From assembly GCF_001426375.1 (NCBI RefSeq), contig NZ_LMEO01000051.1, forward strand, positions 62,241 to 126,240: 64,000 nucleotides of DNA, in the 5' to 3' direction. Positions 53,332-61,506 of the stretch are shown one piece after another (position 1 is the first letter of the stretch; each line of letters begins with the position of its first letter). Both the position numbers and the translations under genes were made by a program. The notes beneath the pieces are model-generated. The model did no database searches. It was not told where the DNA came from and saw nothing but the letters and a program-made list of their open reading frames with translations. The stretch comes from Paenibacillus sp. Root444D2. Lineage in GTDB: Bacteria > Bacillota > Bacilli > Paenibacillales > NBRC-103111.

Positions 53332-54398
53332 GGTTACCCGCTGAACGTTTATACATCGAAGAATTGGAAGCTTTAAAGAAATTGGATCAGGACACGAAGC
53401 CGGCTGGATGGCAGCTTTCTCCGAAGGCAGTACTGACGTTCCTGATAGGTGGAAATGTAAAAGGGGTCGCAATTACGTCGAAATATATCGGCAACAAGCG
53501 GCTGGTAGAAATGGCAATAGCCACGCTGTTGACAGACCGAGCTCTCATGCTGATCGGGGAACCAGGGACGGCTAAGTCTTGGCTTTCGGAAAATTTGACG
53601 GCAGCGATCCATGGGGATTCTGGCAAAGTCATTCAAGGAACGGCGGGTACGAGCGAGGAGCATATCCGTTATTCTTGGAATTATGCCATGCTGCTGGCAC
53701 AAGGACCCTCCGACCAAGCGATTATCAAAAGCCCGATTTTCCGCGCAATGGAAACAGGCGGGATCGCCAGATTTGAAGAGATCTCGCGCTGCGCATCCGA
53801 AGTACAGGACGCTTTGATCTCCATCCTGTCGGAGAAGACGATCTCGATTCCGGAGCTGGGCAGAGAAGTGTTCGCTGCAAGGGGATTCTCTATCATCGCA
53901 ACGGCCAATACGCGCGATCGTGGAGTGAATGAGATGTCAGCCGCCTTGAAGCGGCGTTTTAACATCATCGTGCTTCCATCCCCTTCGGATATTGATACGG
54001 AAGTGGAGATTGTTCGCAAACGTGTCAGAGAAATTTCGACGAGCTATGAATTGAGAGCGTCGCTCCCAGAGGAGGAGGCGGTGCGCAAGGTTGTGACGAT
54101 TTTCCGCGAGCTGCGCAGCGGGATGACACTCGACGGCAAAGAGAAGGTGAAAGGGCCGAGTGGCGTGATTTCGACTGCTGAAGCAATCTCGCTGTTAACG
54201 GGCAGTATGGCGCTTGCAGGAAGCTTTGGCAGCGGACAGATCAGTGAAGAAGATATTGCCGCTGGGCTCCAGGGAGCTATTGTGAAAGATGAAGAGAAAG
54301 ACCGCCTCGTGTGGAAGGAATATCTCGAAAATGTGATGAAAAAGCGGGGATCGACATGGAGAAATCTGTACTTCGCGTGCTCGGAGATGAACAACTAG
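53301..54398 (+). CDS. MoxR-family AAA ATPase (YehL-like)
   Basis: A 365-residue MoxR/RavA-type AAA+ ATPase. Walker A is GEPGTAKS. The Walker B region reads IARFEEISR, with Glu where the first acidic residue is normally Asp. Sensor-1 is IATANTRD and an arginine finger follows in ALKRRFN. MoxR ATPases work with VWA proteins as metal-dependent chaperone or assembly machines; the VWA partner is two genes downstream. ATG 53301 overlaps the HEAT gene (ATG 53307 also possible), and the 3' end overlaps the DUF5682 gene by 43 bases, so the cluster is tightly coupled. Confidence 0.88.
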   Translation: MGMDQKQDVVRLPAERLYIEELEALKKLDQDTKPAGWQLSPKAVLTFLIGGNVKGVAITSKYIGNKRLVEMAIATLLTDRALMLIGEPGTAKSWLSENLTAAIHGDSGKVIQGTAGTSEEHIRYSWNYAMLLAQGPSDQAIIKSPIFRAMETGGIARFEEISRCASEVQDALISILSEKTISIPELGREVFAARGFSIIATANTRDRGVNEMSAALKRRFNIIVLPSPSDIDTEVEIVRKRVREISTSYELRASLPEEEAVRKVVTIFRELRSGMTLDGKEKVKGPSGVISTAEAISLLTGSMALAGSFGSGQISEEDIAAGLQGAIVKDEEKDRLVWKEYLENVMKKRGSTWRNLYFACSEMNN

Positions 54399-56728
54399 AT
54401 CGCAGTCAGGGGTTTCATGTTTTTGGTATACGGCATTTATCTCCTGCAGGTGCTTTCCACCTGCTTGCTTTCTTAGATGAAGTGAAGCCTACGGCCGTGC
54501 TCGTTGAAGGACCTAGCGATGCAAGCGGTTTTATTACTGAACTGACTTCGCATGGCGTAGTCCCGCCGATTGCTATTTTGGCGTATACGGATCAACTGCC
54601 TGTGAGGACCCTTTTGTACCCGTATGCAGATTATTCACCGGAATATCAGGCGTTTCAATGGGCTAGCCGCAACGGTTCTCAGGCAGAATTTATCGATCTA
54701 CCGTCCGAACACGCCTTGGCTATTTACGAGCAAAGGAAACGGAGGTCAACTTCTGCTGAAGGCGAGAGCAATCAGTCTGAGGTTGACGATTTTCAGGCTT
54801 ATGTCCTTGGACAGAGGACGCTTTATCAGCAGCTTGCTGAATTGTCGGAAGAACCGGACTATGAAGCTTACTGGGAACGGCATTTTGAACATAATTTGCA
54901 AAAAGACGCCTACCGCCATGGCATTTATCAATTCTCGGCTCAAATGCGGGAGCTGACCGCGCAGCAGGAGTGGCAATTTGCGCCACAAGAAGCGGCTTAC
55001 AATGAGATTCGGGAAGCTTACATGCGGCGCAGAATTCAGGATGCTATTGAAGCTGGGCACGCTCCTGAGAAAATAGTAGTCGTAACCGGCGCACATCATG
55101 CCTCCGCATTAGACTTCCGCTTTCCAGTGATGACGGATGAAGAGATGAAGGGGCTGCCCAAGACGACAACTAAGATTACTTTAATGCCTTATTCTTACTA
55201 CAAGCTGTCTTCGCACTCGGGCTATGGGGCAGGGAACCAGGCTCCCGCTTATTTCGAATTGTTTTGGCAGTGCCTTCAAAAAGGTGATCTGAGCAGGCTT
55301 CCTTCCTTGTATTTTTCTCAGGTAGCTGCTTATCTCAGGGAACATGGCACTTATAGATCCACAGCCTCGCTCATCGAAGGTGTGAGGCTGGCAGAGGCTC
55401 TTGCTGCTTTGCACGAAGGTAATCATCCTACGTGGAAAGATCTTCGGGACGCAGCAATGGTATGTCTCGGTCATGGGGAGCTTTCGACAATTGTGGAAGC
55501 TTTGGCAAGAACGGACGTGGGTACGGCCATCGGCAGATTGCCAGAAGGAGTTAGCCAGACGCCGATTCAAGATGATTTGAACAGAGAACTCAAGCGGCTC
55601 AAGCTGGAGAAATTCAAGTCTACGGTTGCTTCAACCTTAGAGTTGGATTTACGTGAAAACCGCAGGGTGAAGTCAGAAGAAGCTGCATTTCTGGATTTGA
55701 AGCGGTCTGTTCTGCTGCACAGGCTGGAATTGCTTGGCATTAACTTTGCCAAGAAGCAAAGAGTGAATCAAGACTCCGCATCGTGGGCGGAGAATTGGGT
55801 GCTGCAGTGGACGCCGGAAGCTGAGATCCAAGCCGTGGAGTCGACCTTGAAGGGGGAGACGATTGAGCTGGCCGCGGCTTTCGTGCTGAAGGAGCGGCTC
55901 GATGTTTGCAGTGATATCGCGGAAGCTTCGCGCATCATTCGGGTCGCCTGCGACTGCACGTTGACGGAGCTGATGGAGCAGGCCAAATCTATGCTGCAAG
56001 GGCTTGCGGTGGATGCAGGCAACTTCGAGCAGGTCGCAGGGGCGGCCTACGAGCTGTCGGTGATGATCCGTTATGGATCGATTCGCCGAATCGAAACGGA
56101 TACCCTTGTTCCGCTGCTCCAGCAGTTGTTCCTGCGGGGAACGCTGCTTCTTGTAGATAGCGCGGGTTGTAACGATGACGCCGCTCAGGGCATGGTTCGG
56201 GCGATTCAGTCGCTGCACACAATTGCCCAAGACCATTTTGAAGCGGTAGACGACGCTCTGTGGTTGAATAAACTGCAAGAGCTGGCTTCTCGCGATGACC
56301 GAAATGCAAAGCTGTCGGGCTTCGCTTTCGCTATATTACTTGAGCGAAATGAGATACCAGATGAGCGTGTTGCGATGGAAGTTTCGCGTCGCCTGTCACC
56401 GGGAATTCCTGTTGATCTGGGGGCGGGGTGGTTCGAAGGCATGTCGATGCGCAACCGATACGCGCTGCTGTCTAGGGTATCGTTGTGGCAGCAGCTCGAT
56501 GCCTATATCGGATCGCTGGATAAAGAGGCATTCCAACGCTCGCTTGTGTTTCTGCGCCGAGCTTTCGGTTCATTCGAGCCGAGGGAGAAGGCAACAGTAG
56601 CAGAGATGATGGGCAATATTTGGGGTGTTGGTGCTGATAACGCCGGAACTGCTTTGCAGCAGCCGTTAAGCGAGGAAGAGAAGGAGAAGCTGGATGAGCT
56701 CAACGATTTTGATTTTGGGGATTTGTAG
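54356..56728 (+). CDS. DUF5682 family protein (YehM-like)
   Basis: A 790-residue protein of the DUF5682/YehM family. The N-terminal 270 residues resemble the TraB/EreA/ChaN-type fold: VFGIRHLSPAGAF, AVLVEGPSDASGF and VVVTGAHHASAL supply conserved His and Glu residues that could bind metal. That relation is my inference from the motif pattern. The rest is helical. The start is ATG 54356, because the earlier in-frame ATG at 54311 lies deeper in the MoxR gene without a ribosome binding site. It sits between MoxR and VWA genes and is probably the substrate or effector of that pair. Confidence 0.82.
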   Translation: MEKSVLRVLGDEQLDRSQGFHVFGIRHLSPAGAFHLLAFLDEVKPTAVLVEGPSDASGFITELTSHGVVPPIAILAYTDQLPVRTLLYPYADYSPEYQAFQWASRNGSQAEFIDLPSEHALAIYEQRKRRSTSAEGESNQSEVDDFQAYVLGQRTLYQQLAELSEEPDYEAYWERHFEHNLQKDAYRHGIYQFSAQMRELTAQQEWQFAPQEAAYNEIREAYMRRRIQDAIEAGHAPEKIVVVTGAHHASALDFRFPVMTDEEMKGLPKTTTKITLMPYSYYKLSSHSGYGAGNQAPAYFELFWQCLQKGDLSRLPSLYFSQVAAYLREHGTYRSTASLIEGVRLAEALAALHEGNHPTWKDLRDAAMVCLGHGELSTIVEALARTDVGTAIGRLPEGVSQTPIQDDLNRELKRLKLEKFKSTVASTLELDLRENRRVKSEEAAFLDLKRSVLLHRLELLGINFAKKQRVNQDSASWAENWVLQWTPEAEIQAVESTLKGETIELAAAFVLKERLDVCSDIAEASRIIRVACDCTLTELMEQAKSMLQGLAVDAGNFEQVAGAAYELSVMIRYGSIRRIETDTLVPLLQQLFLRGTLLLVDSAGCNDDAAQGMVRAIQSLHTIAQDHFEAVDDALWLNKLQELASRDDRNAKLSGFAFAILLERNEIPDERVAMEVSRRLSPGIPVDLGAGWFEGMSMRNRYALLSRVSLWQQLDAYIGSLDKEAFQRSLVFLRRAFGSFEPREKATVAEMMGNIWGVGADNAGTALQQPLSEEEKEKLDELNDFDFGDL

Positions 56729-56731
56729 CCT

Positions 56732-57940
56732 ATGACCATGATAGATCAAGAACAATTGAAGCGATGGCGGTTGATCCTAGGTGCTGCTTCCGAAGAGAAG
56801 CTGCAGTCTTTTGGCGCTGGAGACGGAATGCTCGACGAGGAGTCGAGACTCATGGATGAGGCGCTTGCCGCGATCTATGATGAGACATCCGGCATTAGTG
56901 CTGGTGACTCGAACGTAGGCGGCCCTCGCAAAGCGGGGCTGGGGCCTTCGTCCCCGAAGCTTGCCAAGTGGCTGGGCGATATCCGCACCTTTTTCCCTCC
57001 GGACGTGGTCTCCGTCATCCAGTCCGATGCTATTGAGCGCAAAGGCTTGAAGCAGCTGCTCTTCGAGCCGGAGCTTCTTTCCCAAGTGAAGCCGGACATC
57101 CAAATGGTAGCCACGTTAATGGCGCTCAAAGGGAAAATTCCGGAGAAAACGAAAGAAACAGCAAGGCAATTAGTGAAGGCTGTGGTAGATGAAATTGTGA
57201 AGCGGCTTTCTCAGGATTTGCGCCGGGCTGTCACTGGTGCCTTGAATCGCAGGCAGCATTCGCCGCTGCCGTCGTCCACGGGACTGGACTGGAACACAAC
57301 CATCCGCAAAAATCTTAAGCACTACGACAAGGAGCGCGGTCTCCTGCTGCCCGAAAAAGTCTACTTCTTTGACCGAGCACGTCGAAGCAAAGAGTGGACG
57401 GTCATCCTGGATATTGATCAAAGCGGTTCGATGGCGGGCTCTGTCATTTACGCATCCATTATTGGTTCTATTTTCGCCAGTATGCCGGTTCTGGACACGC
57501 GAGTAGTTGCTTTTGACACCGAGGTCGTTGATTTAAGTGAGCAGTGTGCAGAAGATCCCGTCGATATGCTGTTTGGGATTCAGCTTGGCGGGGGAACAGA
57601 TATTAACAAATCCATCGCTTATTGCGAGCCTTTTATCACGGAGCCGAAGAAAACGCTGTTTATCTTGGTCTCAGACTTATATGAAGGCGGCAATCGGACA
57701 GAGATGATTCAAAGACTTGTCGACATGCATCAGGCTGGCGTGAAGACGATCTGCTTACTCGCTTTATCTGACCAGGGCGTGCCTTCTTATGACGATGCTG
57801 TTGCTAAAAAATTGGCTCAATACGGTATCCCTTGTTTCGGATGTTCTCCCGAGAAGCTCCCGGAATTCATTGAAGGTGCATTGAAAGGGCATGATCTTAC
57901 GTTGCTTGCGGAGAAGGTGAAGCATGGTAAGGGGATATAG
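56732..57940 (+). CDS. VWA-domain protein (YehP-like)
   Basis: A 402-residue protein with an N-terminal helical region (1-200) and a C-terminal von Willebrand-A domain at about 220-400. The MIDAS residues are intact: DIDQSGSMAGS, the threonine in GGGTDINKS and the aspartate in LVSDLYEGG. It begins three bases after the DUF5682 stop. As the usual partner of a MoxR ATPase, it is likely the adaptor binding the substrate protein in a metal-dependent way. Last gene of the five-gene cluster. Confidence 0.88.
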   Translation: MTMIDQEQLKRWRLILGAASEEKLQSFGAGDGMLDEESRLMDEALAAIYDETSGISAGDSNVGGPRKAGLGPSSPKLAKWLGDIRTFFPPDVVSVIQSDAIERKGLKQLLFEPELLSQVKPDIQMVATLMALKGKIPEKTKETARQLVKAVVDEIVKRLSQDLRRAVTGALNRRQHSPLPSSTGLDWNTTIRKNLKHYDKERGLLLPEKVYFFDRARRSKEWTVILDIDQSGSMAGSVIYASIIGSIFASMPVLDTRVVAFDTEVVDLSEQCAEDPVDMLFGIQLGGGTDINKSIAYCEPFITEPKKTLFILVSDLYEGGNRTEMIQRLVDMHQAGVKTICLLALSDQGVPSYDDAVAKKLAQYGIPCFGCSPEKLPEFIEGALKGHDLTLLAEKVKHGKGI

Positions 57941-58015
57941 CTTATAATGCTAGCAGCCGAACAGTCCTAAGCGTAAATTCAATGAGCAGTATTTTTGGGG
58001 AAAGGGAGTGTGCTC

Positions 58016-59266
58016 TTGAAAGGTAGGATTCACGGATTGCTGTGTTTTGTTTGTTTACTGGGTCTGTTTATCAGCTTTATGACGCCTAAGGCGTATGCTT
58101 GTTCCCGCGGGCCGACAACGTTTGAGGAAGATTTTCTGGAAGCGAGTGCGATCTTTACGGCTAAAGTCACGAGCGTGGATGCCGTGTATCCGTCGCAGAA
58201 AATAGCAGTGGTGGAACCAGATAAAGCATTCAAGGGGCAGTCTTCGACCTTTGTTGTGACCAATGATGATTCGGACCAATGCGGTGCTGGTATCGAAGTT
58301 GGGGAAACCTATCTATTTTACTCCCGCGGATGGGATTTACCCTACGTTAGTGTATTTGATACACATCTTCTAAGTACAGAAAGAGCAGAAATGCTGACGC
58401 ACTGGCTCTTAAATAGGACTGAGAATCAACAACCAAAGCCTCCCCGAACGGAGACTATTCTTGCCTACAGACAAGGAGAGATCCGGATATTTGTTGAACA
58501 TCATGATAGAGGGTACTCAAAAAAGTCCTTCATAACAAACAACTCCATTTATGTTCCTCTTTCCTTTTTCAACGATACACTTTGGCATTCGGCGGACTGG
58601 AATGAGGATAAGAATGAAATTGTCATCGATACAACCAACCGTCTAGAATTCGAAGAGCCAGATCCCAATGCCCTTCTTGCTCCCCATAGAGGGGCGCCTA
58701 AAGAAATTAGCGCAGCGTATAATGATATTAAAATCAAAGTGAAAAGTGAAACCCTAAAGGAACATCCGGAAGCGTTTGTTTCGGGTGATGAAATCTTTGT
58801 CCCTTTACGCGTCGTCGCAGAAAAGCTTGGTTATGAAGTCGAATGGGTAGACACTTCTTCTTCTGTCATACTCCACATCCCTCTTGAAAAGCAAGGTGGG
58901 CCCAAAACTTTGGCCATGAGATATATCAATAATACCGGGTTGGAAGGCAAGCTTGAGATAGAGCGGCTAACAGCGAATGAGATCACTTATCGGGTTTACC
59001 ACGAGCTTCTTCCGAAAAGCATTGAAGTTAAGCCGGAAACGGTCCCTTTTGCGGAACTGTTAAAAGAAGAGCTTGGATATCGAAAGTATGGCGTACAATT
59101 TTATTTGAAAATGGATAAACAGGACATACGGCTGTTAGTGTCTCATGAACTCCTTCACAAAATCGAAAGTGACGCTTCATTTCGCGAAAAAGTCGGGGCA
59201 AAATTAGGACAGCCGATGAGCGAGATACCTCGCAACAGGATACTAGCTGTAAAAGACTTTGAGTGA
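58016..59266 (+). CDS. Secreted NTR-like / copper-amine-oxidase-N domain protein
   Basis: A 416-residue exported protein. The signal peptide ends at KAYA, so the mature protein would start with Cys (CSRGPTTF). The first 110 mature residues look like an NTR/TIMP-type domain: initial Cys, AIFTAKVTSVDA, VVTNDDSDQCGAG, YLFYSR. Two copper-amine-oxidase-N type segments follow (NSIYVPLSFFNDTL and EIFVPLRVVAEKLGYEVEWVD), a module common in Paenibacillus surface proteins that probably binds wall components, not copper. TTG 58016 is preferred because AAAGGGAG lies seven bases upstream. Single gene; role unknown, perhaps protease inhibition or wall binding. Confidence 0.8.
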   Translation: MKGRIHGLLCFVCLLGLFISFMTPKAYACSRGPTTFEEDFLEASAIFTAKVTSVDAVYPSQKIAVVEPDKAFKGQSSTFVVTNDDSDQCGAGIEVGETYLFYSRGWDLPYVSVFDTHLLSTERAEMLTHWLLNRTENQQPKPPRTETILAYRQGEIRIFVEHHDRGYSKKSFITNNSIYVPLSFFNDTLWHSADWNEDKNEIVIDTTNRLEFEEPDPNALLAPHRGAPKEISAAYNDIKIKVKSETLKEHPEAFVSGDEIFVPLRVVAEKLGYEVEWVDTSSSVILHIPLEKQGGPKTLAMRYINNTGLEGKLEIERLTANEITYRVYHELLPKSIEVKPETVPFAELLKEELGYRKYGVQFYLKMDKQDIRLLVSHELLHKIESDASFREKVGAKLGQPMSEIPRNRILAVKDFE

Positions 59267-59351
59267 GATTACAATCACAAATATATAAGGTATAGCAGGA
59301 TAATGATGTATGGGTGGTGGGAGTCCCCCAAAACAAGGAGGACCGGGTTTG

Positions 59352-59660
59352 ATGGATCAGAAAGCAAATTCTGACTTCAGTAAATCGCTTTTCAACGATT
59401 ATCCCTTATTGACCACGAAATTGTATATTCCGCAGCAGCCATCGTATCATGTGTCCAGAGAACATTTGATGGAGAAGATGTCTAAGGCGTTGAATTGCAA
59501 AGTGACTCTGGTCACTTCCCCTCCGGGATTTGGTAAGACGACGATGGTAAGCCATTGGTCACAAAACCAACAGTTACCCGTAGCATGGGTCTCTTTAGAT
59601 CAAGGCGAGAATGACGTGCTTAGGTTTTGGCTCATTTATGATTTTACGAGTGGATGTTGA
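59352..59660 (+). pseudogene. Truncated MalT/LuxR-type ATPase regulator (N-terminal fragment)
   Basis: About 100 residues matching only the N-terminus of MalT-like STAND regulators, which normally run to 800-900 residues with a C-terminal LuxR helix-turn-helix: LLTTKLYIPQ, VSREHLMEKMSKAL, P-loop SPPGFGKTT and VAWVSLDQGENDVLRFW. After LIYDF the sequence departs from the family and stops; no continuation is found in the 100 bp before the next gene. It keeps a good ribosome binding site (AAGGAGGACC) and an intact P-loop, so a short product could still be made, but regulatory function is unlikely. Deletion remnant. Confidence 0.75.
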
Positions 59661-59722
59661 CCGACATAACGTCTCCTCAAATTTCTATCATTTTCTATTC
59701 ATTAATTCGATCCTATTCGTAG

Positions 59723-59728
59723 TATAAT
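59723..59728 (+). promoter_or_regulatory. Candidate -10 of yhaM
   Basis: TATAAT 29 bases upstream of the yhaM ATG. The -35 region is AT-rich without a clear TTGACA, so the assignment is tentative. Confidence 0.35.
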
Positions 59729-59756
59729 GTTCCTAATGACATATGGAGGAACTAAA

Positions 59757-60713
59757 ATGACGTTAATTAAGCAATTGCAAGCACCAGAAGAGTTTGTAGG
59801 TTACTACCTCATTAAAGAATTAGAAGTTAAACAAACGAATACCACACCTGCCAAAGATTTCATGGACATTGTGTTATGCGATGCTAGTGGGCAGATCTCT
59901 GCAAAACTATGGGATGTTAGCGCGACCGATAAAGAAACATTTTTCCCGATGACGTTGGTCAAAGTTCAAGGCTTAGTTCAAACCTATCGCGATAAATTAC
60001 AGGTGAAAATCGGTAGATTACGCAAGGCGCTGCCAGAGGATGGCATACATATTACAGATTTCATCCGATCAGCACCGATTAGTCCGATCGATCTTATTCA
60101 TACGATCAATCAAGTTTTAGAAAGTATTACAAATCCGACCATCAAGTCGATTGTTACGTTTTGTGTGAGCAAAGTGGAGGAGAAATTAAATCATTCCCCA
60201 GCCGCCAAGACTCATCATCATGCCTATTTCGGCGGCCTTGCTTATCATATTGTGCGGATGCTGGAAATTGGTGAATTTATTTGCAAACAGCGGCCATTTC
60301 TCAATCCCGATTTAATTAAAGCGGGCATCATCTTACATGATATCGCCAAACCCGAAGAGATGATCGCGCAGCTAGGAATTGTTTCGGATTACAGTGTGCA
60401 AGGAAAGCTGCTCGGACACATCTCGATGGCGTCGAACTGGATTACGGAAGCTGCCTTGCATCATGAGATTGATCTCCAATCCGATGTTGTCATTGGCCTG
60501 CAGCATATTGTGCTGTCCCACCACAACTTGCCTGAATGGGGGAGTCCGGTACTGCCTCAAATTCCAGAAGCTGTTGCCTTGCATTACATTGATTCGATGG
60601 ATGCGAAGCTGCAAATGGTGGAGGATACCTTGCTAACAACGCCAGAGACAGAAGCATGGACACCAATGATCCGCGGACTTGAAAATAAGGCGATGTATCG
60701 TTTGAACTTATAA
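59757..60713 (+). CDS. yhaM: 3'-5' exoribonuclease YhaM
   Basis: A 318-residue YhaM-family nuclease. The N-terminal OB-fold-like domain (1-110: GYYLIKELEVKQTN, DIVLCDASGQISAKLWD) precedes an HD domain with H-H motif HHAYFGGLAYHIVRM, ILHDIAKPEE and LSHHNLPEWG, giving the metal-binding histidines and aspartate. YhaM trims single-stranded RNA (and DNA) from the 3' end in Firmicutes. ATG 59757 follows ATGGAGGAAC. Monocistronic, with a terminator at 60731. Confidence 0.92.
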   Translation: MTLIKQLQAPEEFVGYYLIKELEVKQTNTTPAKDFMDIVLCDASGQISAKLWDVSATDKETFFPMTLVKVQGLVQTYRDKLQVKIGRLRKALPEDGIHITDFIRSAPISPIDLIHTINQVLESITNPTIKSIVTFCVSKVEEKLNHSPAAKTHHHAYFGGLAYHIVRMLEIGEFICKQRPFLNPDLIKAGIILHDIAKPEEMIAQLGIVSDYSVQGKLLGHISMASNWITEAALHHEIDLQSDVVIGLQHIVLSHHNLPEWGSPVLPQIPEAVALHYIDSMDAKLQMVEDTLLTTPETEAWTPMIRGLENKAMYRLNL

Positions 60714-60730
60714 TCTATCTCAAAATAACG

Positions 60731-60768
60731 AAAACTGCGTGAGCTCCGATGCTCGCGCAGTTTTTTTT
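60731..60768. terminator. Terminator shared by convergent yhaM and lrp-type gene
   Basis: AAAACTGCGTGAGC pairs with GCTCGCGCAGTTTT around a TCCGAT loop, followed by T8. The A-tract on the other side lets it act for the minus-strand regulator too, whose stop is nine bases away. Confidence 0.88.
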
Positions 60769-60776
60769 GTCTTTTC

Positions 60777-61238
60777 TCACAGTTCCAATCCTGTCCCTTG
60801 TTTAAATCGTTTAATGACGACCTGCGTGTTAACGCGTACGACGCCTTTCAATTTGTAGATATTTTGGTAAAGGAAGTCTTCGAGCGCAGCATCATCTTTG
60901 AGCAAAGCATGCATATGCAGGGAGCTGCTCCCTGTCATTTGGTAAATACTGATAACGTTGGAGTCAGCGGAGAGCAGATTACCTACTTCCTCGGCAAAAC
61001 GCGGCTCCACTTCGACTTCGAAAAAAGCGCTGACGACTTTACCTAATTTCGTTGCGTTCAACCGAATGGTAAAGTTTTCAATGACTTCCTTTTCGATGAG
61101 GTTTTCGACTCGTTTTTGAATCGCAACACGAGAGAGATTGAGTATTTCTCCGATTTTTGCATAGGATATCCGGCCGTTCTCATGTAGTAACTTGATGATT
61201 TCTTGATCTACTTGATCGAGGTGAGGAAGCTCCAACAT
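60777..61238 (-). CDS. Lrp/AsnC-family transcriptional regulator
   Basis: A 153-residue Lrp/AsnC protein. Helix-turn-helix at about 8-55 (QVDQEIIKLLHENGRISYAKIG, LSRVAIQKRVENLIEKEVI), then the RAM ligand-binding domain (65-150; VVSAFFEVEVEP, SIYQMTGSSSLHMHALLKD). ATG 61238 is eight bases after AGGAG; an in-frame TTG two codons upstream overlaps the spacing. It is divergent from the amidohydrolase/Rieske genes across a 268-bp AT-rich spacer carrying ATGTTA half-sites, and probably regulates them and itself. Confidence 0.9.
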   Translation of the reverse strand: MLELPHLDQVDQEIIKLLHENGRISYAKIGEILNLSRVAIQKRVENLIEKEVIENFTIRLNATKLGKVVSAFFEVEVEPRFAEEVGNLLSADSNVISIYQMTGSSSLHMHALLKDDAALEDFLYQNIYKLKGVVRVNTQVVIKRFKQGTGLEL

Positions 61239-61401
61239 AGGCAAGACTCCTTTTTCGTAAAATATATACAGATGTAAATATTATCATAGTATTCTCATAA
61301 AAAGAACCGATTTTTCGTTCGAAATCAAATTATGTTAATCGATATTACTAATATTATGTTAAAAACGTAACTATATCTATTTATTTCATTTACAAATGGA
61401 G

Positions 61402-61445
61402 TTGACGATAAAAAGCTTCATCCATATATTGATGTTAATTAACAT
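61402..61445 (+). promoter_or_regulatory. Promoter with overlapping 14-bp palindromic operator
   Basis: TTGACG (61402-61407), a 17-base spacer and TATATT (61425-61430) form a good sigma-A promoter for the amidohydrolase gene. A perfect palindrome ATGTTAATTAACAT occupies 61432-61445, across the predicted start point. Further ATGTTA half-sites lie at 61332, 61356 and 61472, on both sides. The arrangement suggests repression by the adjacent Lrp-type regulator or another factor. Confidence 0.65.
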
Positions 61446-61506
61446 AACACGTAAATAAAATAATAAAATTAATGTTAGATTATATAACGTACAAAAAGGT
61501 GGTAAA

